A stretch of 64,000 nt of DNA from Marinobacter sp. S6332 (GTDB lineage Bacteria; Pseudomonadota; Gammaproteobacteria; Pseudomonadales; Oleiphilaceae). The stretch is taken from NCBI RefSeq assembly GCF_023016045.1, contig NZ_JALKAP010000008.1, positions 62,001 through 126,000 on the forward strand. Reading direction: 5' to 3'. The translations under genes and the position numbers were made by a program. Positions 17,812 through 27,702 of the stretch are shown here, in pieces (position 1 is the stretch's first letter; each line of letters opens with the position of its first letter). A model generated the notes under the pieces. The model saw nothing but the letters and a program-made list of their open reading frames with translations. It was not told the origin of the DNA and did not search any database.

Positions 17812-18915
17812 TTGAGCATTATTTTTCGCTATCTCATACGACAAGTTATGGTCAGCATGGTTGCCGTTTCGGGCATCCTTTTGCTGGTATTCATGAGCGG
17901 GCGTTTTATCAAATACTTGGCGGGTGCTGCCGAGGGCAAGATTGCGCCGGGTGTGCTGTTTGAAATTATGGCGTACCGCTTTCCAGGATTTCTCGAACTC
18001 ATCCTCCCACTGGGCTTGTTCATTGGCATTTTGCTCGCCTACGGCCGTATGTACATGGAAAGCGAAATGACGGTGCTCTACGCCTGTGGCGTGAGTGATC
18101 GCCAGCTGCTTGCAAAAACTCTAATTGGCAGCCTTTTTGTGATGTTGATCGTTGGAAGCATGAGCCTGATGGTTTCGCCCTGGGGGATGAAACAGGTTGA
18201 GAAAATTTTTGCGGAACAAGCGAAGGCAACTGAGTTCGATTTGCTTGCGCCGGGGCGATTTCAGAAGCTCTCATCGGGTGGTCGAGTCACCTATACCGAA
18301 GCTCTTAGTGATGATAAACGCCGTTTGAAAGGAGTTTTTATTGCCGAGTACGGCCAAGGCGGGACCGGCGTAAGCGTTATTACTGCTGATTCCGGCTCGC
18401 AGTTAATTGATGAAGAAACCGGCAGTCGCTTTCTTATTCTTGAAAACGGGGCTCGTTTCGATGGCATTCCGGGCAAACTGGATTATCAGATTACCGGCTT
18501 CGAGGCCTATGGATTGAAGATTCGCAGCGGTAGTAGCGGCGATGTGGAGTTGGATGAAGGGGTTACTACTGGCCAACTTATGCGTTCCGACGACCCGCGA
18601 GATAGAGCTTTGTTGCATTGGCGCTTCTCGTTGCCGTTGATTGTACCCATAGTGGCGCTGTTAGCGGTTCGGCTTAGCCGGGTAAACCCCCGCCAAGGGC
18701 GGTTTTTCCACCTTTTACCTGCCATGCTCGTTTATGTTGCTTACCTTGGCTTGCTGATTGTCGCCCGCGACGCCATGGCTGAGGATAAGGTGCCTGAGTG
18801 GCTCGGCATGCTTTGGGTGCACGCTATTTTCCTAGCGCTTGGCCTTTGGCTGCATTTTGGCCCAGCCTGGTTTCACAAAAGAAAAGTGAAGCGGGAGGCT
18901 GTGGCTAGTGCGTAA
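17812..18915 (+). CDS. lptF: LPS export ABC transporter permease LptF
   Basis: LptF pairs with LptG in the inner-membrane LptB2FG transporter that extracts lipopolysaccharide and passes it to the LptC/A/D bridge. The 367-residue protein has the YjgP/YjgQ layout: membrane helices at about 10-30, 50-75 and 100-120, a periplasmic beta-jellyroll domain (about 135-265) and three helices at the end. TTG 17812 is the only reasonable initiation codon (MSIIFRYLIRQ fits known N-termini). It overlaps lptG by 8 bp and diverges from pepA, with a 249 bp intergenic region that must contain both promoters. Confidence 0.94.
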   Translation: MSIIFRYLIRQVMVSMVAVSGILLLVFMSGRFIKYLAGAAEGKIAPGVLFEIMAYRFPGFLELILPLGLFIGILLAYGRMYMESEMTVLYACGVSDRQLLAKTLIGSLFVMLIVGSMSLMVSPWGMKQVEKIFAEQAKATEFDLLAPGRFQKLSSGGRVTYTEALSDDKRRLKGVFIAEYGQGGTGVSVITADSGSQLIDEETGSRFLILENGARFDGIPGKLDYQITGFEAYGLKIRSGSSGDVELDEGVTTGQLMRSDDPRDRALLHWRFSLPLIVPIVALLAVRLSRVNPRQGRFFHLLPAMLVYVAYLGLLIVARDAMAEDKVPEWLGMLWVHAIFLALGLWLHFGPAWFHKRKVKREAVASA

Positions 18916-19969
18916 AATTGATCGTTATGTGATGCGCAATGTTGGCGGCGCCATGTTTTTGGTCATGGTTGTGGTGCTGTCTCTGGATCTTATTTTTGCC
19001 TTTGTTGCCGAGCTGGAGGACACCCGGAACAATTACCAGATTCTGGATGCGCTCTGGTATGTGGCCCTCACTTTACCGCGCAGAATTTACGATTACCTGC
19101 CGCTGGGTGCCTTTATGGGGTGCCTCATTGGGTTGGGTGGCATGGCCAGTTCCTCTGAGCTTACGGTTATTCGTGCTGCCGGGGTTTCTATAAAACGAGT
19201 TGTTTGGTCAGCCATGAAGCCAGCACTGGTGATTGTTTTGGCGGGTGTGCTTATAGGTGAGTATTTGGCGCCGCCTGCAGAACGAGCCGCTCAGAGCCAC
19301 AAGGCAGTTGCCCTGGGCGCGGGCCAAAATGTTGCAGCGGCTCATGGGGTATGGCACCGCGAAGGTAACGTTTTTATGCATCTAAACGCGGTGCAAACGA
19401 ACGGAGTTCTACATGGCGTTTCCTTGTTCCGTTTCGATGAACAGAGGCAGCTAGTAGCGGCCAGTTTTTCTGAGCGCGCGATTTTTCAGGGCGATCATTG
19501 GATTCTGCAAAACACCAAAACTACCCGGCTTGAGGGTGTCTCGACCAGCCGTGTGGACGATCAGAGCCTGCGCTGGGATACAGGCCTTTCCCCAAGTGTG
19601 TTGAGCGTGCTGATCGTTAAGCCGGAAAACCTGTCAATGACAGGCCTATACACCTATGCCACCTATCTTGGTGATCAGGAACTAAATGGCGCGCCCTACT
19701 GGCTGGCTTTTTGGAAAAAGACACTAATGCCCTTGGGTACCGGCGTGATGGTACTGGTGGCGATTTCTTTTATATTCGGGCCGCTGCGCTCGGTAACCAT
19801 GGGTTTTCGTATTTTTACCGGGCTCCTGGTGGGGCTGTTGTTTAAATATATGCAGGACTTGCTGGGCCCGATGAGCTTGGTCTTCGGGTTTAACCCAATA
19901 CTGGCGGTTGCAGCGCCGATTGCTGTAAATGCAGCGGTGGGGGCCTTGTTAATGCGCCGGGCAGGTTAG
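18908..19969 (+). CDS. lptG: LPS export ABC transporter permease LptG
   Basis: Partner of LptF in the LptB2FG complex. At 353 residues it has the same fold: three N-terminal membrane helices including the MFLVMVVVLSLDLIFAF segment and a cytoplasmic coupling region (PRRIYDYLPLGAFMGCLIGLG), a periplasmic jellyroll domain (about 130-255) and three C-terminal helices. The N-terminus KIDRYVMRNV is characteristic of LptG. The GTG start at 18908 lies within the end of lptF, so translation is coupled. The gene converges on the RDD-family gene 17 bp downstream. Confidence 0.94.
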   Translation: MRKIDRYVMRNVGGAMFLVMVVVLSLDLIFAFVAELEDTRNNYQILDALWYVALTLPRRIYDYLPLGAFMGCLIGLGGMASSSELTVIRAAGVSIKRVVWSAMKPALVIVLAGVLIGEYLAPPAERAAQSHKAVALGAGQNVAAAHGVWHREGNVFMHLNAVQTNGVLHGVSLFRFDEQRQLVAASFSERAIFQGDHWILQNTKTTRLEGVSTSRVDDQSLRWDTGLSPSVLSVLIVKPENLSMTGLYTYATYLGDQELNGAPYWLAFWKKTLMPLGTGVMVLVAISFIFGPLRSVTMGFRIFTGLLVGLLFKYMQDLLGPMSLVFGFNPILAVAAPIAVNAAVGALLMRRAG

Positions 19970-19986
19970 CTGCCCGGCACTCTTTT

Positions 19987-20526
19987 TCAACCCGCCTTAG
20001 CTTTTGCGGGCAGAGCAACAACTACACTGTCTGAAAACCTGTCTGTTACCGAAAGCCCGTTGATGGGGTAGAACAAAGCGATCATGGCCGGTACGGAGAG
20101 AAATAGAGTTGCAGACCCAAGATAGTGACCTGCTAAAAGCGCCAAAAAAAACACTGCGGCAGCGGTAACGTAACGCCGAAGTGCTTGGCTCCAGCTCACA
20201 GAAGACCCGTCGATATTTTGAATACGAACGCGCCAAACCTGCATGCCCAGTGTCTGCCCGATTCGCGTCCAGAAGTAAGCAAAGAACAAATACATCACCA
20301 GAAACAACACGAACGTCAGGCCGGGGTCTCCGGATAACTGGCCTGCTTCTGCTTTTTGTTCAAGACGATCCCAGCCTGTAATCCAGCCGGTGATCAGGGT
20401 GTAAATCCATGTGGTAACCAAAAGCACAGCGATGCTGATCAAACCGTCGTAGATGATGGCCAATGATCTTTTTAGGAATGTGGCTGGCGGAAGTAGTTCG
20501 TCAGCAGCGTCGAAGCGGCGGGGCAT
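19987..20526 (-). CDS. RDD family membrane protein
   Basis: A 179-residue protein with the RDD domain: the opening PRRFDAADELLPPATFLKRSLAIIYD segment with its Arg and paired Asp residues, membrane helices near 28-48, 80-100 and 125-160, and the WRVRIQNIDG turn typical of the family. Function is not defined; some RDD proteins act in Na+/H+ exchange, others only accompany other membrane genes. It often sits next to lptFG in this group of bacteria. It is transcribed toward lptG and diverges from alaS. Confidence 0.85.
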   Translation of the reverse strand: MPRRFDAADELLPPATFLKRSLAIIYDGLISIAVLLVTTWIYTLITGWITGWDRLEQKAEAGQLSGDPGLTFVLFLVMYLFFAYFWTRIGQTLGMQVWRVRIQNIDGSSVSWSQALRRYVTAAAVFFLALLAGHYLGSATLFLSVPAMIALFYPINGLSVTDRFSDSVVVALPAKAKAG

Positions 20527-20682
20527 GGGGTCTCCTGTGATGTTTCACGTTTTTCCTGTATTCATTTTTCCTATAACCGGCGTGTGCTAGAGTAGCCGAT
20601 TTGCACACGCATGTAAGTATTCGTATTCAATCGCGGATCCGGCCGATTTACGGTGGGATTTCTGGAAAGGTATCAAAGGGCT

Positions 20683-23313
20683 ATGAAAACCGCAGAGTTG
20701 CGACAGGCATTTCTCGATTATTTCAAACAGCAAGGTCACTCCATTGTTTCAAGCAGCTCGTTGGTGCCGGCAGATGATCCGACACTGCTGTTTACCAATG
20801 CGGGAATGAACCAGTTCAAAGATGTATTTTTGGGCCGTGAGGAGCGCGACTACAACCGCGCGACCAGTTCTCAAAAATGCGTTCGTGCTGGCGGCAAGCA
20901 TAACGACTTGGAAAACGTGGGTTACACGGCGCGCCATCATACATTCTTCGAAATGCTGGGCAACTTCAGCTTCGGCGACTATTTCAAGCGCGAAGCCATT
21001 AACTACGCGTGGACCTTCCTGACTGGAGAACAATGGCTGAATCTGCCTTCTGAAAAGCTCTGGGTAACCGTCTACGCAGACGACGACGAAGCCTACGATA
21101 TCTGGAATAAAGAAGTAGGCGTGCCAGCAGATCGCATTGTGCGTATCGGGGATAACGGAGGTGCTCCCTATGCTTCAGACAACTTCTGGCAGATGGGTGA
21201 TACCGGCCCTTGCGGCCCCTGTACTGAGATTTTCTACGACCACGGCCCCAATGTAGCCGGAGGCCCTCCCGGAAGCCCCGAGGAGGACGGAGACCGCTAC
21301 ATTGAGATCTGGAACGTGGTCTTTATGCAGTATAACCGCACCGCAGATGGTGAAATGCTTAACCTTCCGAAGCCCTCCGTGGATACGGGCATGGGATTGG
21401 AGCGGGTAACAGCAGTTTTGCAAGGTGTGCACAGCAACTATGAAATTGACCTGTTTGATGATTTGCTGAAAGCCGCATCAGCCATCTTGGGCGGCGCCGC
21501 AAAAACCGAGGCTAGCTTGCGAGTAGTGGCTGATCACATTCGTTCCTGCGCGTTCCTGATTTCTGATGGCGTTATGCCTTCCAATGAAGGGCGAGGCTTT
21601 GTTCTCCGCCGGATTATTCGTCGAGCAGCGCGACACGGCAACAAGCTGGGTGCCACTGGTCCCTTCTTCTACAAGTTAACTGCTGCTTTGGTTGAGTTGA
21701 TGGGCGAGGCGTTCCCGCAGTTGGTGAGCAGCCAGAAGCAAATAGAGAAAGTGTTGCTTCAGGAAGAAGAGCAGTTTGTGAAAACGCTTGATAAAGGTTT
21801 GCGCCTTTTGGAGCAGGATATCGCCGAGCTGAAAGGCGATGTTATTCCCGGCGAGACGGTGTTTACACTGTATGACACCTTCGGATTCCCCGTGGATCTC
21901 ACCAATGATATAGCACGTGAGCGCGGCCTGACGCTTGATTATGAAGGCTACGAAAAAGCTATGGAAAGCCAGCGTGAACGTGCGCGGGCAGCCAGTAAGT
22001 TCGGAATAGATTACAACGCAGCGGGTCTAAGCATCGATGGTAAAACCGAATTCACTGGCCACGAACATATTGATGGTCATGAGCGCATACGCGCGGTGAT
22101 TGTTGCCGGTGAGCAGAAAACCGCAGAAGCTGGCGATGAAGCCGTTGTAGTGCTGGAACGCACGCCATTTTACGCAGAGTCTGGTGGTCAGGTAGGCGAT
22201 ACCGGTTTGCTTACCTGGAGTGGTGGACGCTTCAAGGTAACCGATACCCGCAAAGACGGCGATAACCACCTACATGTGGGCACACTTATCGAGGGTGAGT
22301 TATTCGAAGGGCTGGAAGTTGATGCACGGATTGACCACGCGCGGCGTGAGCGGATTCGTCGAAATCACTCTGCCACACACTTATTACACGCAGCATTACG
22401 CAAAGTGTTAGGTGAGCATGTAGGGCAGAAAGGCTCACTTGTCGACCCGGATAAACTGCGTTTTGATTTCTCTCATTTTGAGGCCGTTACCCCGGAACAG
22501 TTGAAGGAAATCGAACTTCAGGTAAATGAACAGATTCTCGGCAACACAGCTGTAGAAACTGACATTACGGATATGGAGCAGGCGCAGGCCAAAGGCGCCA
22601 TGGCGCTGTTTGGTGAAAAGTATGGCGATGTAGTTCGTGTATTGAGCATGGGTTCAGACAACTACTCTGTAGAGCTGTGTGGTGGTACACACGTATCACG
22701 CACCGGCGATATTGGGTTGCTTCGCATCACTTCCGAAAGTGGCATATCCTCCGGTGTTCGTCGTATTGAGGCAGTGACTGGCTTGGGAGCGCTTGAGTGG
22801 ATAGACGATACCGAGCGCACTCTGCGTGAAACTGCCCGCTTGGTAAAAGGCAGTCGGGAAACGGTTGTCGACAAGGTGCAGCAAACGGTTGAGCGCAATC
22901 GCCAGCTCGAAAAAGACGTTGATGCCTTGAAAGCTAAGCTTGCTAGCTCCGCAGGTAGCGATCTGGCTGACTCTGCGGTAGACGTTGCGGGCCTAAAGGT
23001 CGTTGCCTCTGAGCTTGCAGGTGCAGATCGAAAAGCACTTATGGAAACCACTGACCAGCTTAAAAACAAGCTTGGTGAAGGCGTTGTGGTGCTTGCCAGT
23101 GTTGATGACGGGAAGGTAACTCTAGTTGCAGGTGTAACCAAGTCTGCAACGGGTAAGATCAAAGCCGGCGATTTGATGAAGCACCTTGCTGGCTTGGTCG
23201 ATGGTAAAGGTGGCGGTCGACCTGACATGGCGCAAGGCGGAGGTAATGATCCTTCCAAGCTTGCCGAGGCTCTTGCTGGTGTGCCTGAATGGGTTGAAAA
23301 AAATCTCGCTTAA
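20683..23313 (+). CDS. alaS: Alanyl-tRNA synthetase
   Basis: A class II synthetase charging tRNA-Ala and editing Ser/Gly mischarging. From ATG 20683 it is 876 residues, the E. coli length; an in-frame GTG at 20653 would add ten atypical residues. The catalytic core begins with [24 protein letters not shown], the editing site shows [14 protein letters not shown] and [13 protein letters not shown] (zinc ligands H, H, C, H), and a C-terminal DHHA1-like domain follows a coiled coil. It is followed by lysC and csrA in the order usual for Pseudomonas and relatives; recA/recX are not upstream here. Confidence 0.97.
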   Translation: MKTAELRQAFLDYFKQQGHSIVSSSSLVPADDPTLLFTNAGMNQFKDVFLGREERDYNRATSSQKCVRAGGKHNDLENVGYTARHHTFFEMLGNFSFGDYFKREAINYAWTFLTGEQWLNLPSEKLWVTVYADDDEAYDIWNKEVGVPADRIVRIGDNGGAPYASDNFWQMGDTGPCGPCTEIFYDHGPNVAGGPPGSPEEDGDRYIEIWNVVFMQYNRTADGEMLNLPKPSVDTGMGLERVTAVLQGVHSNYEIDLFDDLLKAASAILGGAAKTEASLRVVADHIRSCAFLISDGVMPSNEGRGFVLRRIIRRAARHGNKLGATGPFFYKLTAALVELMGEAFPQLVSSQKQIEKVLLQEEEQFVKTLDKGLRLLEQDIAELKGDVIPGETVFTLYDTFGFPVDLTNDIARERGLTLDYEGYEKAMESQRERARAASKFGIDYNAAGLSIDGKTEFTGHEHIDGHERIRAVIVAGEQKTAEAGDEAVVVLERTPFYAESGGQVGDTGLLTWSGGRFKVTDTRKDGDNHLHVGTLIEGELFEGLEVDARIDHARRERIRRNHSATHLLHAALRKVLGEHVGQKGSLVDPDKLRFDFSHFEAVTPEQLKEIELQVNEQILGNTAVETDITDMEQAQAKGAMALFGEKYGDVVRVLSMGSDNYSVELCGGTHVSRTGDIGLLRITSESGISSGVRRIEAVTGLGALEWIDDTERTLRETARLVKGSRETVVDKVQQTVERNRQLEKDVDALKAKLASSAGSDLADSAVDVAGLKVVASELAGADRKALMETTDQLKNKLGEGVVVLASVDDGKVTLVAGVTKSATGKIKAGDLMKHLAGLVDGKGGGRPDMAQGGGNDPSKLAEALAGVPEWVEKNLA

Positions 23314-23422
23314 GCAACTATTTTTCTGAAGCGGTCGGGGTTTATAATTCTGGCCGCTTGTTTACTGACTGGCAGGGCGCTCCGCCCTGCCACAGATCTC
23401 TGATTCGGATACTGGAAAGACA

Positions 23423-24661
23423 ATGGCTCTGTTGGTTCAGAAATTTGGTGGCACCTCGGTGGGAACAGCCGAGAGGATAGAAGCGGTTGCTGAAAAAGTT
23501 TGCGGCTTCCGTAACGAAGGTCATGGTGTGGTGGTCGTGGTTTCTGCCATGAGTGGCGAAACCAATCGGTTGATTGCTCTGGCCAACAGTATTACGGAAG
23601 AGCCTACACCGCGTGAGATGGACGTTCTGGTCTCCACCGGGGAGCAGGTAACGATCGCACTTCTTTGCATGGCACTGCAGAAGCAAGGTTGTGATGCGCG
23701 CTCCTATACGGGTTCTCAGGTGCGCATATTGACTGACAGTATGCACACTAAAGCCCGTATCAAGCAGATCGACGAGCAGCGCATGCGCGAAGATCTCGAT
23801 GCTGGCCGCGTGGTGGTGGTTGCCGGATTTCAGGGTGTTGATGAACACGGCAATATCACAACGCTGGGCCGGGGCGGCTCAGACACCACAGCCGTTGCAT
23901 TGGCGGCAGCGTTAAAGGCTGATGAATGCCAGATTTATACCGATGTGGATGGTGTTTACACCACTGACCCCAGAGTTGTGGACAGTGCTCGCCGTCTAGA
24001 GCGGATCACATTTGAAGAAATGATGGAAATGGCGAGTCTTGGTTCCAAAGTGCTCCAGATTCGCGCCGTAGAGTTTGCGGGCAAATACAACGTTCCGTTA
24101 AGGGTTCTCTCCAGCTTTAAAGAAGGTGAGGGCACTCTGATTACATTTGAGGAAGAAATCGCCATGGAACAACCGGTCGTTTCCGGCATCGCTTTTAACC
24201 GTGATGAAGCCAAAGTTACTATCTCGGGCGTGCCCGATACCCCGGGTAGTGCGCTGGGCATTCTAAAGCCAATCAGTGATGCCAATATCGATGTGGACAT
24301 GATTGTCCAGAACGTAGGTGAAGACAACCGGACAGCCTTTACCTTTACGGTTCACCGCAATGATTTCAATCGCGCAAAAAGCGTTCTCCAGAAAGTTTCA
24401 GACGAACTGGGTGCACGCGGTGTAAGCGGTGACACCAAGATTGCAAAGGTCAGTATTGTTGGTGTTGGTATGCGCTCCCATGCTGGTGTGGCAACCAAAA
24501 TGTTCGAAGCCCTTTCGGTTGAAGGCATCAATATTCAGATGATCTCCACATCGGAAATTAAGATTTCTGTGGTGATTGACGAGAAATATCTTGAGCTTGC
24601 GGTTCGCGCCCTGCACAGTGCGTTTGAACTAGACAAGCCTGGGGTAGAAGAAACCCTGTAA
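23423..24661 (+). CDS. lysC: Aspartate kinase
   Basis: Phosphorylates aspartate in the first step toward lysine, threonine, methionine and diaminopimelate. The 412-residue protein shows the N-terminal [10 protein letters not shown] kinase motif, [27 protein letters not shown], and two C-terminal ACT domains (about 265-340 and 345-412) that bind feedback effectors. It is not fused to homoserine dehydrogenase, so it is the Pseudomonas-type single enzyme. The 109 bp upstream gap is too short for a complete lysine riboswitch and I saw none. Confidence 0.96.
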   Translation: MALLVQKFGGTSVGTAERIEAVAEKVCGFRNEGHGVVVVVSAMSGETNRLIALANSITEEPTPREMDVLVSTGEQVTIALLCMALQKQGCDARSYTGSQVRILTDSMHTKARIKQIDEQRMREDLDAGRVVVVAGFQGVDEHGNITTLGRGGSDTTAVALAAALKADECQIYTDVDGVYTTDPRVVDSARRLERITFEEMMEMASLGSKVLQIRAVEFAGKYNVPLRVLSSFKEGEGTLITFEEEIAMEQPVVSGIAFNRDEAKVTISGVPDTPGSALGILKPISDANIDVDMIVQNVGEDNRTAFTFTVHRNDFNRAKSVLQKVSDELGARGVSGDTKIAKVSIVGVGMRSHAGVATKMFEALSVEGINIQMISTSEIKISVVIDEKYLELAVRALHSAFELDKPGVEETL

Positions 24662-24810
24662 CATGGGCATTTGTCTGGTTTGCAGGGCGTTATAAAAAGA
24701 GGTTTATTTTCTGACCTTATGATCGCACGGGACCGTATAAGGGAATGTGCGGCTTTTGGTCGGCCAGTGATCTCACTATAAACGTAGAACCAATTAAAAA
24801 ATTACTTGTC

Positions 24811-24841
24811 GGAACAGGTAGCTCAGGATAGGGAGTAAGGA
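24811..24841 (+). promoter_or_regulatory. GGA-motif cluster in the csrA leader, candidate CsrA autoregulatory site
   Basis: Four GGA triplets occur at 24811, 24826, 24832 and 24839 within 31 bases; the last three overlap the ribosome binding region of csrA. CsrA/RsmA dimers bind closely spaced GGA motifs and block translation, and csrA mRNAs in gammaproteobacteria are known to be self-controlled. That this cluster works so here is inference. Confidence 0.45.
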
Positions 24842-24843
24842 AT

Positions 24844-25041
24844 ATGTTGATTCTAACTCGCCGCGTTGGCGAAACTTTGATGGTTGGTGATGACATCACC
24901 GTAACCGTACTCGGGGTAAAAGGTAACCAAGTGCGGATTGGGGTAAATGCACCGAAAGAAGTTGCTGTACACCGTGAAGAAATTTACCAGCGTATTCAGT
25001 CTGAAAAAGGCGTGGATGAGCAGGAACCCGGCAACAGCTGA
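24844..25041 (+). CDS. csrA: Carbon storage regulator CsrA (RsmA)
   Basis: A 65-residue RNA-binding dimer that represses or activates mRNAs by binding GGA motifs near ribosome sites, controlling carbon flux, motility and biofilm. [18 protein letters not shown] and the [12 protein letters not shown] segment are near invariant, including R44, needed for RNA contact. The last ten residues are a variable tail. It follows lysC by 182 bp, with a clear intrinsic terminator downstream and tRNA-Ser next, the arrangement shared with Pseudomonas and E. coli. Confidence 0.97.
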   Translation: MLILTRRVGETLMVGDDITVTVLGVKGNQVRIGVNAPKEVAVHREEIYQRIQSEKGVDEQEPGNS

Positions 25042-25047
25042 GTAGCG

Positions 25048-25086
25048 AAAAAAGGCCGTTCAGGGTGAATCTGAGCGGCTTTTTTG
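25048..25086 (+). terminator. Intrinsic terminator of csrA
   Basis: The arms GCCGTTCAG and CTGAGCGGC (25055-25063 with 25071-25079, one G-T pair) enclose a 7 nt loop. They are flanked by an A-run before and six T residues after, the form of a Rho-independent terminator that works for rightward transcription leaving csrA. Confidence 0.9.
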
Positions 25087-25169
25087 TATTTAGGGAAAAC
25101 GAAGGCTAAAAAAATCGTGTCAACCCTATGAAAACAGAAAAATTATGGTAGTATACGCCCCGTTCTGAA

Positions 25170-25261
<92 letters not shown>

Positions 25262-25325
25262 TTCTTTTTGATAAGAAAAGCGGAACAGGTTGAAGTTGCT
25301 TTCAACCAGAAAAAGTGATCAATGC

Positions 25326-25402
25326 GCGGCTGTAGCTCAGCTGGATAGAGTACTCGGCTACGAACCGAGCGGTCGGAGGTTCGAATCCTCCCAGCCGCGC
25401 CA
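25326..25402 (+). tRNA. tRNA-Arg (anticodon ACG), copy 1
   Basis: A 77 nt tRNA with acceptor GCGGCTG/CAGCCGC, discriminator G, encoded CCA, D-loop AGCTCAGCTGGAT, and anticodon loop CTACGAA carrying ACG (A34 is expected to be edited to inosine). It is identical to copy 2, which starts 210 bp downstream. Confidence 0.97.
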
Positions 25403-25612
25403 CTTTTAAGAACACTGATGAATGAACCCTGCTTTAGAGTCAGGCTCACAAGTCAGACAGGATTTGAACCGAAAAGAGGTTCGACCGAAACCTGCAAAGC
25501 AGGTTGAGGAACGCCAGAGCGAAGCGACGGCGGCCCCGAAGGGGTGAGGGCTGAAAGCCCGAATAATCCTCCCATTGGCTCACACCCATCCGGGCAGGAT
25601 AAAAAGTTATCG
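25403..25612. repeat. Spacer between the two tRNA-Arg genes with a string of short hairpins
   Basis: This 210 bp spacer has no gene. It carries consecutive short perfect hairpins: GAACC/GGTTC (25466-25482), AACCTGC/GCAGGTT around AAA (25489-25505), CCCC/GGGG around GAA (25534-25544) and GGGCT/AGCCC around GAA (25548-25560). The bases just after (25561-25572) resemble the 3' T-arm tail of the flanking tRNA-Arg, with two bases inserted, suggesting a decayed tRNA end. The hairpins may guide processing of a tRNA precursor. Confidence 0.6.
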
Positions 25613-25689
25613 GCGGCTGTAGCTCAGCTGGATAGAGTACTCGGCTACGAACCGAGCGGTCGGAGGTTCGAATCCTCCCAGCCGCGCCA
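25613..25689 (+). tRNA. tRNA-Arg (anticodon ACG), copy 2
   Basis: Identical over all 77 nt to the copy at 25326-25402, including encoded CCA. It is the last gene of the tRNA-Ser/tRNA-Arg/tRNA-Arg group and is followed directly by a terminator hairpin. Confidence 0.97.
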
Positions 25690-25699
25690 TATTAAGATC

Positions 25700-25740
25700 A
25701 AAGCGCCTCAGCTTGTGAACTTCACATCCTGAGGCGTTTT
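25700..25740. terminator. Terminator after the tRNA-Arg genes
   Basis: The arms CGCCTCAG (25704-25711) and CTGAGGCG (25729-25736) enclose a 17 nt loop; A residues lie before and TTTT after. It ends rightward tRNA transcription and, because of the flanking A-run, may also stop leftward transcription of the dctPQM-regulator unit. Confidence 0.75.
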
Positions 25741-25777
25741 GCTTTCTAACCCTGCATGACGCTACGTATGTAACGAC

Positions 25778-26335
25778 TCAAAGCGACGCAGCAGAACGCG
25801 CCGCTTGGTCGTAAAGCCCCGATATCCCTCTCAAGAAGCCCGCTACAGCCCCGGTGTCGGACCCAGAGAACCCTAATGTCCGTAGCGAATCTATAAGGCA
25901 CTCTTCACGGATTTCGCGGTAGCGACGGCAGACAGTCTTGCCCTTTTCCGTGGCTGAATAGAAAGTCTCTTTACCGTGTTTCTCCGAAGCAACCACTCCG
26001 TGTTTTAACAACTTCTTGAGCGCGTAGGTCACGGTATGGCTGTCTTCCACGTTCAACACCAGACAAATGTCAGCGGTTTTCTTCGCGCGATCGCGGTGGT
26101 TTACGCTGTGTAAAACCAATATGTCTAAAGGGCTTAATTCAGGTAGGCCAGCCGCGTTCATGCAGCGAACCATCCATCGGTTGAAGGCGTTGCTGGCCAC
26201 GATCAGCCCGAATTCTAGCTCGGATAATTCCATTGCACTGTCGGAGGCGAGGTGAGCAGATGACACAATGGGGCCCACTTTACGCTGCGCTGCGCTCTGA
26301 TCTGGACTTTGCGAAGAATCTCTAGTTTTTTTCAT
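25778..26335 (-). CDS. Winged-helix (MarR-like) transcriptional regulator next to the TRAP transporter
   Basis: A 185-residue protein of the winged-helix DNA-binding type. After a polar 30-residue N-terminus it has a helix (MELSELEFGLIVASNAFNRWMVRCM), a recognisable helix-turn-helix (ELSPLDILVLHSV, then TADICLVLNVEDSHTVTYALKKLLKHGVV) and a wing (EKHGKETFYSATEKG). It lies 58 bp downstream of dctM in the same direction, so it is likely cotranscribed and controls the transporter; the inverted repeat at 29506-29532 upstream of dctP is a candidate operator. Effector unknown. Confidence in a DNA-binding role is good; in the target moderate. Confidence 0.8.
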   Translation of the reverse strand: MKKTRDSSQSPDQSAAQRKVGPIVSSAHLASDSAMELSELEFGLIVASNAFNRWMVRCMNAAGLPELSPLDILVLHSVNHRDRAKKTADICLVLNVEDSHTVTYALKKLLKHGVVASEKHGKETFYSATEKGKTVCRRYREIREECLIDSLRTLGFSGSDTGAVAGFLRGISGLYDQAARSAASL

Positions 26336-26393
26336 GATAAAACAAGTGCTCTTTATTAACGGAGTTTCTTTAGGTTGTCCGCCACGAACTCCA

Positions 26394-27698
26394 CTAGTTG
26401 CCCATTTTCCCTGGCAGGTAGGTCACAATCTCCGGGAACAGGGTAATGAGAATTACGCCACTCAGGATCAGAAGGAAGTAGGGCAGTGCGGCCCAAGCAA
26501 TTCGCAGAATGTTCTCTCCGGTCAGCCCTTGGATGACGAAAAGGTTGAACCCTACAGGCGGAGTAATCTGGCTCATTTCAACAACGATTACGAGGTAAAT
26601 GCCGAACCACAGTGGGTCAATACCCGCAGCCTCAACCATTGGTAGAATGACCGAAGTGGTCAGCACCACAACTGAAATACCGTCAAGAAAGCAGCCTAGG
26701 AGAACGAAGAACAGGGTCAGTGCCACCAACAACATATAAGGTGACAGGCCCAGAGTGTCGATCCAAGCCGCAAGCTCGCGCGGGATACCGGTGAAGCCCA
26801 TAGCGCTAGTCAGGAAATGAGCACCTATAAGGATGAAGGCAATCATTGATGAGGTCTTTACGGTTCCCATCAGCCCGGTTGAAAAGGTGTTCCAGTTCAG
26901 TGAGCCGCTTTTCCAGGATAGAAGGTGCGCCAGAGCCACACCGATCGCAGCTGACTCCGTGGGCGACGCCAACCCCGTGTAAATTGAGCCAATAACGCCA
27001 ACAATCAGCAGCATTACGGGAATAAGAGGGCGGCTACGACGTACTTTTTCACCAAAGGAGAAGGATTCGGCTTCACCAGCGGGCACGCCGGACGGGTTCA
27101 TCATGGACCAGATCATGACGTACCCAGCAAACAGGGATATGAGCATCAACCCGGGCAGTATGCCAGCAACGAAAAGACGGGCGATGGACTGTTCCGTGGC
27201 TACTCCGTATACAATCAGAATGATGGAGGGGGGGATCAGCAAGCCCAGAGTCGCGGAGCCGGCCAGCGTACCGAGAATCTGGTTCTTGTTGTAACCACGG
27301 TTGGTGAGCTCCGGTATCGACATTTTGCCGATTGTTGCGGCGGTTGCGGCAGAAGAGCCGGAAATTGCCGCGAAAATGCCGCAGCCTAAAATGTTGGTAT
27401 GCAGCAGGCGCCCGGGTACCTTGCCAACCCAGGGGGATATGCCTCGGAACATCTCTTCGGACAGGCGCGAGCGAAACAGAACCTCCCCCATCCAGATGAA
27501 CATGGGAAGCGCTGCCAGATCCCAGGATACACTTGCGCTGTAAAAGGCTGTGGAAAGACTGTCTCCGACAGGGATGCCGCTGAAAAAAAACAGTGCAATG
27601 CAGCCAATAGTGGTTAGTGAGAACGCAACCCACAGGCCGCTGGCAAGAAGCGCCAGAAGTACGCATAGCAACAGTAAACTCATCCAGATCATTTCCAT
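26394..27698 (-). CDS. dctM: TRAP transporter large permease (DctM-like)
   Basis: The large membrane subunit of a tripartite ATP-independent periplasmic transporter, which uses an ion gradient to import organic acids delivered by the binding protein. It is 434 residues from ATG 27698, with AGGAG overlapping the dctQ stop; the frame runs further to 27752 but has no ribosome site. About eleven to twelve hydrophobic helices are present, with family motifs such as AAISGSSAATAATIG, LGLLIPPSIILIVYG and the C-terminal SQITPPVGFNLFVIQG. The substrate cannot be told from sequence. Confidence 0.92.
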   Translation of the reverse strand: MEMIWMSLLLLCVLLALLASGLWVAFSLTTIGCIALFFFSGIPVGDSLSTAFYSASVSWDLAALPMFIWMGEVLFRSRLSEEMFRGISPWVGKVPGRLLHTNILGCGIFAAISGSSAATAATIGKMSIPELTNRGYNKNQILGTLAGSATLGLLIPPSIILIVYGVATEQSIARLFVAGILPGLMLISLFAGYVMIWSMMNPSGVPAGEAESFSFGEKVRRSRPLIPVMLLIVGVIGSIYTGLASPTESAAIGVALAHLLSWKSGSLNWNTFSTGLMGTVKTSSMIAFILIGAHFLTSAMGFTGIPRELAAWIDTLGLSPYMLLVALTLFFVLLGCFLDGISVVVLTTSVILPMVEAAGIDPLWFGIYLVIVVEMSQITPPVGFNLFVIQGLTGENILRIAWAALPYFLLILSGVILITLFPEIVTYLPGKMGN

Positions 27699-27702
27699 GA
27701 GC

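Noticed and set aside
23314-23422. Lysine riboswitch before lysC
   Set aside because: The gap is only 109 bp and lacks the multi-helix junction pattern needed for this riboswitch.
25441-25482. Possible reverse-strand tRNA from a T-arm-like string (GGATTTGAACC)
   Set aside because: The surrounding bases do not form a T-stem or acceptor stem, so no tRNA can be folded.
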